Shown here in pieces: positions 1-7,312 of a stretch of DNA of 18,603 nt (position 1 is the first letter of the stretch; every line of letters begins with the position of its first letter). This DNA comes from CAZART01 sp964487555 (lineage in GTDB: Bacteria; Bacteroidota; Rhodothermia; Rhodothermales; VXPQ01), in contig CAZART010000103.1 in NCBI GenBank assembly GCA_964487555.1, positions 1-18,603 on the forward strand. Reading direction: 5' to 3'. The position numbers were made by a program, and so were the translations under genes. The notes under the pieces were generated by a model. That model saw nothing but the letters and a program-made list of their open reading frames with translations, made no database searches and was not told where the DNA came from.

Positions 1-260
1 CGAGAAAGCGACTTCGACAACGAGGGTGCGATTTCGCGACAATGAGGACGTGACTTCGACAACGACGGGACGATTCGACAACGAGGACGTGACTTCGACA
101 ACGACGGGGCGATTCGACAACGAGGACGCGACTCCGGCAACGACGGGGCGATTCAACAACGAGGGGGCGATTCGAACGATGGGCGATTCAACAACGAGGG
201 AGGATTCGACAATCATGGGTCGATTCGACAAACCATGGGTCGATTCGACAACCATGGAGC
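1..260. repeat. Degenerate tandem array, about 19.5-bp unit (39-bp double unit)
   Basis: A core TTCGACAACGAGG/ACGG recurs about 13 times, with cores starting near 13, 33, 55, 74, 94, 113, 133, 152, 171, 187, 205, 224 and 244. Two alternating half-units give an exact 39-bp period between 72 and 150. The last three units drift to a form ending in CATGG. The array runs off the left edge of the window. A forward reading frame across it (26-274) gives a 13-residue repeat because 39 is a multiple of three. There is no ribosome-binding site and no recognisable domain, so I treat it as a non-coding satellite rather than a gene. Confidence 0.85.
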
Positions 261-298
261 CCGGTGTTCACTGAACGGCCGGTTTTTCTTGCGAATTT

Positions 299-500
299 GT
301 AATACCTCCGCCGAAAGTAACACCGTTCCGATAGGTAATACTTCGCGGCGCAAGTAATACGCGCGGGCGCGGGCGGTGCTTTCTACGACAAAAATCGGAC
401 ACGCGGTAGGAATTCGGACCGCAATGGGCCTTCCACAAGGCAAATACGGCCGATAAGTAGCACGGGCTGAAAACGTATTACCGACCGCGCGAGGTATTAC
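299..500. repeat. Phased GTAATAC motifs in inverted orientation
   Basis: GTAATAC-like motifs start at 299, 317 (GTAACAC), 335 and 354, an 18-19 bp spacing. The reverse complement GTATTAC occurs at 475-481 and 494-500, also 19 bp apart. The outermost copies form a perfect 10-bp inverted repeat, GTAATACCTC at 299-308 and GAGGTATTAC at 491-500. The stretch 276-611 contains no convincing gene, and its base composition is more AT-rich than the neighbourhood. It could be a regulatory array, a small MITE-like element or decayed satellite. Confidence 0.5.
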
Positions 501-611
501 GATTTTAAAACGGGCGTACAAAATCAAATTGAATATCATGCCCGCAGTACACCCCAAACATCCAACCTGCCGCCGCAGCCCGGGGGCGGAGCATGCCGAT
601 CGCGCCCCCGC

Positions 612-1205
612 CTACATATACTTCCAATTCAACGGCTTGCCTTCCACGATCTGGCCCACCGCCTTTTCGATGCGCCGCTTCCGCGTCGCCTCGCGCTTCG
701 CATCTATGATCCATTCGACGTACTCGCGCCGATAGCCGGGTGACATCGCCGCGAACGCGCCCGCCGCGCCTGCCTCAGCACGCAACGCGGAGGCGAAATC
801 CTCCGGCACGTCCAACTCCGGCTTTTTCCGCGACGCCTTCTGCGGCTGGATGCCCTGCTCGTTCAGCTCCATCGCCCGGCGGACGTAGCCGATCAGCACT
901 TCTCGGGGCGGCAGATCCTCCAGCGACGTGATCCGCCCGAATTGTCCCATGGCCTCCTCCGAGCGGGCTTCGTCGCCCTCCAGAATCAGCGACGGCTTCC
1001 AGAATCCGAACGCGCAGTGTTCTTTGAAAGACGCCATGTTGCACATGATGCCCTCGTACGTAAAGACCGGAAATTTCCACTTGATCGTCTCTTCCACGTC
1101 CGGACACCCTTCGTGCACGACCTCCCGCAAATAACTCAGGATAGGTTGTGCAAATGTCTCGGCATTCTCGATATATGCGTCGATACGCGGGTCTTTCGCT
1201 CGCAT
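612..1205 (-). CDS. YdeI/OmpD-associated family protein (DUF1801 plus OmdA-type C-terminus)
   Basis: The 197-residue product looks like a full-length cytoplasmic member of the YdeI/OmpD-associated family. The N-terminal part (about residues 15-110) reads as the DUF1801 fold, with IKWKFPVFTYEG and CAFGFWKPSLI visible. The C-terminal part (about 130-195) ends in the family-typical RIEKAVGQIVEGKPLNWKY segment. Some members have been linked to bacteriocin or peptide tolerance, but the biochemical role is unknown. The ATG at 1205 gives the usual family N-terminus; there is no strong Shine-Dalgarno before it. It follows the small Lys/Gly-rich gene on the same strand, with a GC-rich hairpin between them, so co-transcription is uncertain. 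Confidence 0.88.
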   Translation of the reverse strand: MRAKDPRIDAYIENAETFAQPILSYLREVVHEGCPDVEETIKWKFPVFTYEGIMCNMASFKEHCAFGFWKPSLILEGDEARSEEAMGQFGRITSLEDLPPREVLIGYVRRAMELNEQGIQPQKASRKKPELDVPEDFASALRAEAGAAGAFAAMSPGYRREYVEWIIDAKREATRKRRIEKAVGQIVEGKPLNWKYM

Positions 1206-1246
1206 CGCAACTCAAATCCGTAGGTTCGAACTCGTCTTTCATGAAG

Positions 1247-1277
1247 GCGCCGGGCCACCGCTCGTGCGGCCCGGCGC
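1247..1277 (-). other. Strong GC-rich hairpin between two minus-strand genes
   Basis: GCGCCGGGCC (1247-1256) and GGCCCGGCGC (1268-1277) form a perfect 10-bp stem around an 11-nt loop. It lies downstream of the small gene at 1365-1508 and just upstream of the YdeI-like gene. Neither strand has a U-tract after it, so it is not a textbook intrinsic terminator. It could still end or attenuate the upstream transcript, or protect its 3' end. Confidence 0.5.
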
Positions 1278-1300
1278 ATCCCTTGCCTGACTTACGATGA

Positions 1301-1338
1301 GCGGCCGAATCGCTCGATAAGCGGCCGGATCGCTATCG
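1301..1338. repeat. Two-copy 20-bp direct repeat
   Basis: GCGGCCGAATCGCTCGATAA (1301-1320) is followed immediately by GCGGCCGGATCGCTATCG (1321-1338). The repeat is imperfect and lies just downstream of the stop codon of the small basic gene. It is another short-period duplication in this repeat-rich end of the window. Confidence 0.5.
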
Positions 1339-1364
1339 GGCCGTCGCGCAGCCGCATCGCGGGC

Positions 1365-1508
1365 TTATCGATCCGAAAAACCGCGGCCCTTCTTACCGCC
1401 GCCGCCGCCCTTCTTGCCGCCGCCGCTTCCCTGCTCACCCTTCTTTACCGAATCCTGCCCCTTCTGGTTGCCGGTATTCTTGTTCTCGTTCTTTCCTTTC
1501 CTGGCCAT
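1365..1508 (-). CDS. Small Lys/Gly-rich basic protein (47 aa)
   Basis: The ATG at 1508 opens a 47-codon frame closed by TAA at 1365-1367. A plausible Shine-Dalgarno, AGGA, sits 6 nt upstream of the start. The product begins MARKGKNENKNTGNQKGQ and continues with VKKGEQGSGGGKK, GGGGGKK and GRGFSDR. It is highly basic, low in complexity, almost free of hydrophobic residues and predicted to be disordered. Such composition suits nucleic-acid or ribosome association, but I recognise no family. The GGC/GCC runs encoding the glycines are prone to slippage, so length may vary between strains. It could be spurious, but start, RBS and composition together favour a real gene. Confidence 0.6.
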   Translation of the reverse strand: MARKGKNENKNTGNQKGQDSVKKGEQGSGGGKKGGGGGKKGRGFSDR

Positions 1509-1626
1509 GGTCGATCCTGCGCGTTGTTAAAAGTACCGATTAGTCCTTCATTCAAATGCTCGCGCTGGAGAAAGCTTCGACGCGGCGCGGGGATTCACGG
1601 CAACATTACGCTTCGTAGGGTGCATC

Positions 1627-1780
1627 GCTTCCATGCGTCATCGCCCGTGCTTCTACGCGTCATCGCCCGCGCTTCCACGCGTCATTGCTCGTGCTTCCAC
1701 GCGTCATCGCCCGTGCTTCCGCGCGTCATCGCTCGTGCTTCCATGCGTCATTGCCCGCGCTTCCATACGTCGTCCCAGGT
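1627..1780. repeat. 22-bp tandem array, seven copies
   Basis: Seven head-to-tail copies of GCTTCCACGCGTCATCGCCCG plus one base start at 1627, 1649, 1671, 1693, 1715, 1737 and 1759. The period is exactly 22 bp, with scattered substitutions and no spacers, so this is not a CRISPR array. Copies 6 and 7 overlap the last codons and stop of the channel-like gene on the minus strand; copies 1-5 lie beyond its stop. The arrangement suggests that the gene's 3' end seeded the array. The flanking bases 1509-1626 contain no gene I can support. Confidence 0.9.
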
Positions 1781-2764
1781 CCAGCCATCGTTTTCGACGA
1801 AGGCGTGAAGCAGGCGGCGATGACTTTCCCGTTCTTCGACGGCTCGGCGGAACTGCTCGGCTCCCGTTACCGGAATGCCGGCCGCTTCCACCGCCGTAAG
1901 ATCAGGCGCCGGAGGCGTTTCGCCCGACGCCCGGATGTACTGCTCCTCGAGCGTGGAGAGGAGGCCGGAGACGGCATCCTGCACGGGTGCGATCACCGCG
2001 GCAGGAAGGCGCACCTTGGGATCGACACCGGCTGTCAGGAGAAGCAGTGCCTCATCCAGCGATGCCAGGCTCGGGCTGATGGCCGTCCGGAGGCTCGGGC
2101 TGTGAAAGTAATGCAGGATGGGATACGCGGCATGGTGCTGCGCGTGCATCTCGATGAGCGGCACGAGCTGCGCCAGGTACGTTGCGAGCCCGTCGAACCC
2201 GCTGCCGTCCCACGCCCTGTACACGATGTCGGCAGGCGTGCGACCCAGATTGGAAGCCACCGCCGCCAGCTGCCGCTTCTCTGCCGCCGCCGAAAGGACC
2301 GGCACGAGGTACGTGATGGAAAGCGTGATAAGAAAGAGACCGTTAATCGAAGCCACCGCCGTCAGCACCTCCCAGACGCCGCCCTGCGGCACGAAATTGC
2401 CCACGCCCAACGTGAAAATCGTATAGCCTGTGAAATAAATCCGGCTCGACAGGTCCGCCGGCTCGCCCGTCTGTACGTGCACCACGGAGTTCGCATCGGC
2501 GCTGAAGAGGAGGGTCCATCCCGTCCACAGCAGCGAGATCCATACGGCCAAAATGATCAGCAGGGTCACCGTGCCCAGTATCATGAGCAGGCGGTGGCGA
2601 CGGCGGGATCCCTCCCCGTGCGTAATAAATACCGCGCGCCACAGCCCGGAGGACAACCTCGTCGTGATGGGTCCGGCCCCGGCCGTAGTCAGCGTCGTCC
2701 AGATGGCGTCGACCATCGCCACGGCGATCAGCAGCACGCCCATGACGGCAAGAAACCAGTTCAT
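1748..2764 (-). CDS. Two-pore-domain-like potassium/ion channel membrane protein
   Basis: From the ATG at 2764 the product has 338 residues. A hydrophobic helix follows the start (about 3-21), a second spans about 60-83, and a pore-loop-like segment YFTGYTIFTLGVGNFVP (about 110-126) precedes a third helix (about 131-156). The helix-pore-helix order is that of ion-channel family PF07885. However, the filter reads TLGVGN instead of TVGYGD, so selectivity may differ. The remaining 180 residues are soluble and probably cytoplasmic. A TTG at 2827 would add 21 residues; neither start has a clear Shine-Dalgarno, so the ATG is preferred. The C-terminus (WTWDDVWKRGQ) is encoded inside the 22-bp tandem array. 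Confidence 0.75.
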   Translation of the reverse strand: MNWFLAVMGVLLIAVAMVDAIWTTLTTAGAGPITTRLSSGLWRAVFITHGEGSRRRHRLLMILGTVTLLIILAVWISLLWTGWTLLFSADANSVVHVQTGEPADLSSRIYFTGYTIFTLGVGNFVPQGGVWEVLTAVASINGLFLITLSITYLVPVLSAAAEKRQLAAVASNLGRTPADIVYRAWDGSGFDGLATYLAQLVPLIEMHAQHHAAYPILHYFHSPSLRTAISPSLASLDEALLLLTAGVDPKVRLPAAVIAPVQDAVSGLLSTLEEQYIRASGETPPAPDLTAVEAAGIPVTGAEQFRRAVEERESHRRLLHAFVENDGWTWDDVWKRGQ

Positions 2765-2924
2765 CGCCGGATACCGTTTGAAAAAATGAGCCTCCGAGGG
2801 CCCATCTGAAGCGGACCCGCCAATCAAACCGCTACGCGCATCTCGGGTTCACCCGGCGTGCTCGACGGCGACGTCCTGATGTCGAGCGCGCCGATCGTCT
2901 GGGCGGGGTTCAAGACCGTTCCAC

Positions 2925-2950
2925 AAAAAAAGAACGGAAGAACCGTTCTG
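2925..2950 (-). terminator. Intrinsic terminator after the GH32/sugar-porter locus
   Basis: On the minus strand AGAACGG, loop TTCTT and CCGTTCT are followed directly by a run of T residues. This is a canonical stem plus U-tract. It lies about 100 nt beyond the stop of the sugar-porter remnant (3054) and is correctly oriented to end the GH32-porter transcript. Confidence 0.8.
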
Positions 2951-3053
2951 ATCCACGCTTGGGTACGCGGCGTGCCCCATCGTACTGAATCACCCGGCGC
3001 ACAGCGAGCGCGATGGGGCGCTCCGTCATTTCGCACAACATCGTTATGGTGTA

Positions 3054-3510
3054 CTATACGACCTCGCCGTGCCGGGCGCGCTCCAACTCCTCGAGCTCGC
3101 GCGTGCCGATGCCGAGTTTGTATTCCAGCTCCTCGAGCGAGAGTCCTTTCGTTTCCGGCATGATCTTCCAGGCGAAGAAGAACTGGAGCAGCATCATGGC
3201 GCTGAAGAAGGCAAACGCGAAAGCGTCGGAGACGTCGGCGATGACGGGGAAGGTCCAGGAGACGGCGGCGGCCATGAACCAGTGCGTGAACGAGCCGAGG
3301 GCCTGCCTTTCGATCGCACCCGGTGAAGGCGCCGCAGATCGTGCCGATGAGCGCGACGGCGACGGTAAAGCCGAGCGAGAAGTCGTCGAGCCCCTAGACC
3401 CGCTCCAGCGTCCCGACGGTGCCGGAGATGACGGCGGTATCGAAACCGAAGAGGAGCCCGCCGAGCGCGGCAACGAGCGTGCTGACGTAGACGGAGCGGC
3501 GTGATTTCAT
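3054..3510 (-). pseudogene. Sugar-porter (MFS) transporter remnant, middle deleted
   Basis: The ATG at 3510 begins a typical sugar-porter N-terminus (MKSRRSVYVSTLVAALGG, then LLFGFDTAVISGTVGTLERV). It is stopped by an in-frame TAG at about residue 39. Past the stop the same frame continues with transporter-like GLDDFSLGFTVAVALIGTIC. Soon after, another frame joins the family's last two helices (QALGSFTHWFMAAAVSWTFP) and ends with MPETKGLSLEELE. Sugar porters usually have about 440-480 residues; here roughly 300, including most of helices 2-10, are missing. The gene is therefore a pseudogene made by an internal deletion, a nonsense codon and a frameshift. It sits 67 bp downstream of GH32 on the same strand, which implies the original job was uptake of the released fructose or sucrose. 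Confidence 0.85.
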
Positions 3511-3577
3511 GCGGGGGTCTGGAAAACGAAGGGCATGGAATCCCAACATACCGCACCACCACATAAAATGGCGCCCT

Positions 3578-5131
3578 TCACCGATCGGCTCCGCGAACGG
3601 CCGAGGCCAGCTGCCAGACGTCGAGCGAGACGAGGCGGGCGGTCCCGCCCTCGGCGAACAGGGCCACCCCGCGGCTCTCCGGATCGGGAAAGATCCGGTC
3701 GGTGATGACGGTGCGGCCATTCCCGGCGAACACTTCCACCGACGACCAGTCGACGAATACGTGCAGCCGCACTCGGCCGTTCTCCGCCGGCAGCGGTCCT
3801 GCATGACGCGCCGCGAAATCAGGATGGAAGTCAACCTTTCCGGATCGACCGCGATCAACGAAGACGTGCTCGGCCGCCACGTCGTAGCCGACGATGGTCT
3901 CCTCGTCGTGGCCCGTGCGCACTTTGAGGCCGAACACGCCGGCTTCGCCCGCTTCGAATTCGGCCATCAGCTCGAGCGCCTGGCCCTCAATTTCTTGCAG
4001 GACGGAAGTGCCTTCGCCGACGTCGACTCCGGCGAGGCGATGCTGCGTACGGCGGAGCGTTTCCGGACCGTGCGCCGGGCGCTGCACGAGCTGCACGACG
4101 CCGTCGAGCGTCCGCAACGTCACCCGGCGCGGGAGGCTTTGCGCGCTTCGCCACGGCGCGGTCGGGATCTCGCCGGCGTACCGCCAGTCGTTCATCCACG
4201 CGATCCACAGCCGCTTGCCGTCCGCCTCAGGCACGTCCGACCAGGACTGCGCCGCGTAGAAGTCGGCGCCGTAATCCACCCAGCGCGCGTGCTCCCCGGC
4301 TACGGGCGTGTCGGTGGTGAAGATCTCTCCGTCGAAATGGCCGATAAAATACTGCCCGCCGGAGCCGCCGGCGACGGCGCCCGGATTGAGATCGACCTGC
4401 AGCACCCATCGAGTGTGGTCAGCGTCCCCGTCGACCCGGAGTTCGAAAAGATCGGGGCATTCCCAGATGCCCTCGACGGCGCCGGCCGGGCCGAAGTCAC
4501 TGAGATGTGACCATGCTTTAAGATCGTCCGAGGCATAGAACTGCACCTTGCGCTCCGTGGAAAGCGCCACGACCATCACCCACTTCTCGTCTGGCTCGTA
4601 CCAGAACACCTTCGGATCCCGGAAGTCCTTCAGCCCCCGGTCCAGCACCGGATTCCCCGCATACTTGGTCCAGGTCCGCCCCCGGTCCGTGCTGTACGCG
4701 ATCCGCTGGTCCTGACGCTCTCCGGTGGTGTGGTGCCCGGTGTAGACGGCCACCAGGGGCGGCCGGCCGTCCGCCCCGAACCCGCTCGTGTCGTGCCAAT
4801 CGACGACGGCGCTGCCGGAGAAGATCATCACGCCGTCCTCCTCCGGAAGCGCCACCGGCAGCTCCTCCCAGTGCACGAGGTCGCGGCTCACAGCGTGCCC
4901 CCAGCTCATGTGCCCCCACGTATCCCCAAACGGATTGTACTGGTAGAACAGGTGGTATTCGCCGTCGAAATAGACGAGGCCGTTCGGATCGTTCATCCAG
5001 TTGACGGCCGGCGTGAAGTGATACTGCGGCCGGTACCGCTCCGTGTAGGTGGCCTCCACCTGCGCCGTGGCTGAAGGGGAGAAAAACACCATGGCAAGGA
5101 TGAGGGCGAGAAGGATGCATTTCGATTTCAT
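3578..5131 (-). CDS. Secreted glycoside hydrolase family 32 (levanase/fructanase/invertase type)
   Basis: The 517-residue protein has a signal peptide (about 1-23, cleaved after ATA) and then a GH32 five-bladed propeller. The hallmark motifs are all present: WMNDPNG at 45-51 with nucleophile Asp48, FRDP at 170-173 with the transition-state stabilising Asp172, and ECPD at 224-227 with acid/base Glu224. A C-terminal beta-sandwich (about 360-510) carries DWSSVEVFAGNGRTVITDRIFP. The enzyme should hydrolyse beta-fructofuranosyl bonds of sucrose, inulin or levan outside the cytoplasm; which substrate cannot be told from sequence. Length matches bacterial exo-fructanases. The sugar-porter remnant follows it, so this was a fructan or sucrose utilisation operon. 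The start is supported by the signal peptide, not by a Shine-Dalgarno. Confidence 0.95.
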   Translation of the reverse strand: MKSKCILLALILAMVFFSPSATAQVEATYTERYRPQYHFTPAVNWMNDPNGLVYFDGEYHLFYQYNPFGDTWGHMSWGHAVSRDLVHWEELPVALPEEDGVMIFSGSAVVDWHDTSGFGADGRPPLVAVYTGHHTTGERQDQRIAYSTDRGRTWTKYAGNPVLDRGLKDFRDPKVFWYEPDEKWVMVVALSTERKVQFYASDDLKAWSHLSDFGPAGAVEGIWECPDLFELRVDGDADHTRWVLQVDLNPGAVAGGSGGQYFIGHFDGEIFTTDTPVAGEHARWVDYGADFYAAQSWSDVPEADGKRLWIAWMNDWRYAGEIPTAPWRSAQSLPRRVTLRTLDGVVQLVQRPAHGPETLRRTQHRLAGVDVGEGTSVLQEIEGQALELMAEFEAGEAGVFGLKVRTGHDEETIVGYDVAAEHVFVDRGRSGKVDFHPDFAARHAGPLPAENGRVRLHVFVDWSSVEVFAGNGRTVITDRIFPDPESRGVALFAEGGTARLVSLDVWQLASAVRGADR

Positions 5132-5321
5132 GGCGATTCAGGGTTTAACGGTCCTGATCCGAGCTTCTACGACCGTTGCGCGCGCCATCGCGGACGTGCT
5201 GGTGTCACCGCGGCTTACGTGCTCAGCGCAGATGTGATAGTCCGTGAAACACATGTTAACGATACGGCCGGTCACATTCTGTCCACTTACTGAGTGCGGC
5301 CTCGGCGCCGGGCATGGAGCG

Positions 5322-5465
5322 CCGGAGGCATTGGATTTCGAAAGGATGAGAATTCGCGATCTTGAGATGCATCCCAACGGGTCCGTGCTGGCCTTCACGG
5401 CCGGAAATTCCGTCGACGAGGTGTGGGTGATGGAGGATTTTCTGCCGGAGTCGCCAGGTCGCTGA
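5322..5465 (+). pseudogene. C-terminal remnant of a PD40/TolB-like beta-propeller protein
   Basis: The frame ending at TGA 5463-5465 reads MRIRDLEMHPNGSVLAFTAG followed by NSVDEVWVMEDFLP. This closely resembles the last blade and tail (HPDG-x-LAFTAG-x-EVWxxENFLP) of PD40/TolB-like propellers, often fused to regulators or kinases. Nothing upstream in this frame continues the propeller, so only about 45 terminal residues survive. It lies in the intergenic stretch between the GH32 start and the coiled-coil gene. A real small protein is possible but less likely. Confidence 0.5.
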
Positions 5466-5504
5466 GCGTTGGCTTCGCGGTGTCGCACACGTCCAACGAC
5501 CGCT

Positions 5505-5825
5505 TCATCCGATGAAGGCATTGACGATCGTGAGGACGGTGCCGAAGAGAATGATGATGGCGATCATCCGCGTTGTCTGACGGGCACTGTGCCGGGCCAT
5601 CTCGCCTGTGAGATCGGCTCTGAGTTGTGCCATCTGACCCGTGAGATCGGTCCTCAGATGGGCCATCTGTCCCTCCAGCAGACGAAGCCGGCGATTAACC
5701 TGCTCCTGGAAGACGAGGAGATCGCTTTTCGTCGCCATCTCGGCGAAAATTCGAGAGAGGGCCTCTGCTTGTGCGTCGTTCATCTCCGCGCGCCGGAGAT
5801 AATCTTGAATGAGTTCTCGATTCAT
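5505..5825 (-). CDS. Small coiled-coil protein with C-terminal membrane anchor
   Basis: This 106-residue protein has a helical N-terminus (MNRELIQDYLRRAEMNDAQA) and a TKSDLLVFQEQVNRRLRLLE coiled-coil stretch. Three 11-residue repeats follow at about 50-60, 61-71 and 72-82 (LEGQMAHLRTD, LTGQMAQLRAD, LTGEMARHSAR). It ends in a single transmembrane helix (about 87-105). The layout resembles DUF1640/CCDC90-type and Bdr-like small coiled-coil membrane proteins, which are thought to self-assemble through the hendecads. No enzymatic motif is present. A TATAAT box lies about 50 nt upstream of the ATG; the Shine-Dalgarno is weak. Function unknown; the coding call is well supported by the repeat and anchor. 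Confidence 0.75.
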   Translation of the reverse strand: MNRELIQDYLRRAEMNDAQAEALSRIFAEMATKSDLLVFQEQVNRRLRLLEGQMAHLRTDLTGQMAQLRADLTGEMARHSARQTTRMIAIIILFGTVLTIVNAFIG

Positions 5826-6289
5826 CTACGCCGCGTTTGCTGATCGGTTCGTGCATTGCCTTGCACGGGGCGTATTATAGATAGACACATTTGCGGGGCG
5901 GTATATAACCTTCGTTGCAATCCCAGGATGGCCTTCCGCAGGGCTACTTCCTGCGGAATGACCAAATGATGACAAAAACATTTCACAACACGAACAGCCG
6001 TCTGAAAGCCGCGTGACTCGCAGTAGCACCCCTGGTCCCATCGATCGTCCACAGCGCAGAGGCATTGTGCGCATCGACCACCAGCAGCGGATCATCCGCC
6101 CAGCGACCGCGTGGTTGCCGTATAATCCCGGACAAGCGGCGCCAGGGGGTCCTGAACCCCGCCGACACGATCGCTGCGCGGACCATCAGGCTTGCGATAC
6201 GGTCCGACGTGCTCCACTGCGCCGAAACGTTTTCAGCGGCAGCGGATCGGAAAGAGTAATACGTCCTTGAATTACGTGCGACATTGCCG
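5826..6289. other. 464-bp intergenic stretch without a supported gene
   Basis: Apart from the TATAAT box at 5874-5879 and a few weak inverted repeats (for example GGGGT/ACCCC near 6147-6161), I see nothing definite. A minus-strand frame at 5983-6186 has protein-like patches (DDPLLVVDAHNASALWTIDG) and stays open upstream as far as about 6270. It has no good start, and I cannot match it to a family. It may be another gene remnant. Confidence 0.4.
5874..5879 (-). promoter_or_regulatory. Possible -10 box for the coiled-coil gene
   Basis: The minus strand carries a perfect TATAAT about 50 nt before the ATG at 5825. No good -35 element is seen at 16-18 bp spacing, so this is tentative. Confidence 0.3.
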
Positions 6290-7120
6290 ATGCCTCTAAC
6301 GCTCCGCTACGGCCTTTTCATCGTGGTCCTGACCGGAATATTGGCCGGAGCCTCCCTCGCGCCAGGGCCTGGTTCCGGCGTGGCGCCGACGGGGAGTCCG
6401 GATTGCGAGGGACATCGTCCTGTTGTCGACCACTCGGCTTTCGATCGCCTGCTCAGACAGCACGTTTCTGACAACGGGCGCGTGAACTATGAGGCATTTG
6501 CCGCTTCCCGGACGTTCGAAGGCTACCTCGACGCGCTCAACTGTACTATTGTGGAGCCTCTTCCAGAGCCGGATCGCCTGGCCTTATGGATCAACGCATA
6601 CAATGCGTATACGATTGCGTTGATCATCAAGCACGATGAGCGAAAGTCGATCCGGAACATCAACAAAACGCTCGGGGTCATCAAAGGCTTCGGGCCGTGG
6701 CGGGAATCGTTCGCGAGGGTCGCGCGGAGGGTCTATACGCTCGATGAGATCGAACACGACGTCATTCGCGAAACGTTCGACGAGCCGCGCATCCACTTCG
6801 CCCTCGTCTGCGCGGCCGTCAGCTGCCCGCCGCTGAGGCGCGAGGCGTACGCGGGCGACCGGCTCGACGCGCAGCTTAGCGACCAGGCGTCCCGCTTTCT
6901 GGTGCATTCGCCGGCGAAGAACCGGATCGACGTCCGCCGAAGAACGGTCTATCTGAGTCCGATCTTCAAGTGGTACCGGGAGGATTTCCCCGAGGGCACC
7001 GCGGCACTCGGGAAATACCTCGCAAGGTTCTATCCTCCCGGATCGCCCAGAGATCTGCTCCTCAGCGGCGACTTCCGGATTGAGTACACAAAATACGATT
7101 GGTCCCTCAACGCCGAATGA
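6290..7120 (+). CDS. Secreted DUF547 domain protein
   Basis: The product (276 residues from the ATG at 6290) starts with an N-terminal signal sequence (about 1-24) and then a DUF547 domain (PF04784). Diagnostic stretches are ALWINAYNAYTI (around 98-109) and HFALVCAAVSCPPLRREAY (around 169-187), followed by YLSPIFKWYREDF. DUF547 proteins are extracytoplasmic and of unknown activity; the conserved Asn and Cys residues hint at a papain-like or otherwise catalytic fold, but this is unproven. An in-frame TTG two codons earlier (6284) is possible; the ATG is preferred. No Shine-Dalgarno is obvious. It is a stand-alone gene. Confidence 0.9.
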   Translation: MPLTLRYGLFIVVLTGILAGASLAPGPGSGVAPTGSPDCEGHRPVVDHSAFDRLLRQHVSDNGRVNYEAFAASRTFEGYLDALNCTIVEPLPEPDRLALWINAYNAYTIALIIKHDERKSIRNINKTLGVIKGFGPWRESFARVARRVYTLDEIEHDVIRETFDEPRIHFALVCAAVSCPPLRREAYAGDRLDAQLSDQASRFLVHSPAKNRIDVRRRTVYLSPIFKWYREDFPEGTAALGKYLARFYPPGSPRDLLLSGDFRIEYTKYDWSLNAE

Positions 7121-7312
7121 TCGAAGCCAGGCACGCCAGACGTCCGCTCAAGCCCTCAACGAGTCCCCGAATTGCTTCGCACGTCTGTCGTGTACGTGTA
7201 CGCTAAATCGGGCGGGTTGATCGAAAATCGACGATATACGAATAAGGAGGGAATGATAACGCCGCCCACTTTCTTTCCACACCTCTGTCGCAGGTATGGG
7301 TTGAGGCGGATC

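Noticed and set aside
26..274. Forward frame of 82 codons with 13-residue repeats
   Set aside because: The frame follows from the 39-bp repeat period, has no Shine-Dalgarno and no domain; treated as part of the satellite.
213..557. Minus-strand frame across the GTAATAC motifs
   Set aside because: No ribosome site or family; composition reflects the repeats.
1627..1780. CRISPR array
   Set aside because: Copies are directly adjacent with no spacers, and there are no cas genes.
1685..2809. Long plus-strand frame opposite the channel gene
   Set aside because: It is antisense to a membrane protein with clear helices and yields an Arg/His-rich, domain-free product.
3509..4510. Plus-strand frame of 333 codons inside GH32
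   Set aside because: Antisense shadow of a well-supported GH32 gene.
5983..6270. Minus-strand protein-like stretch (DDPLLVVDAHNASALW)
   Set aside because: No good start, no Shine-Dalgarno and no family I can name; kept only as a note in the intergenic entry.
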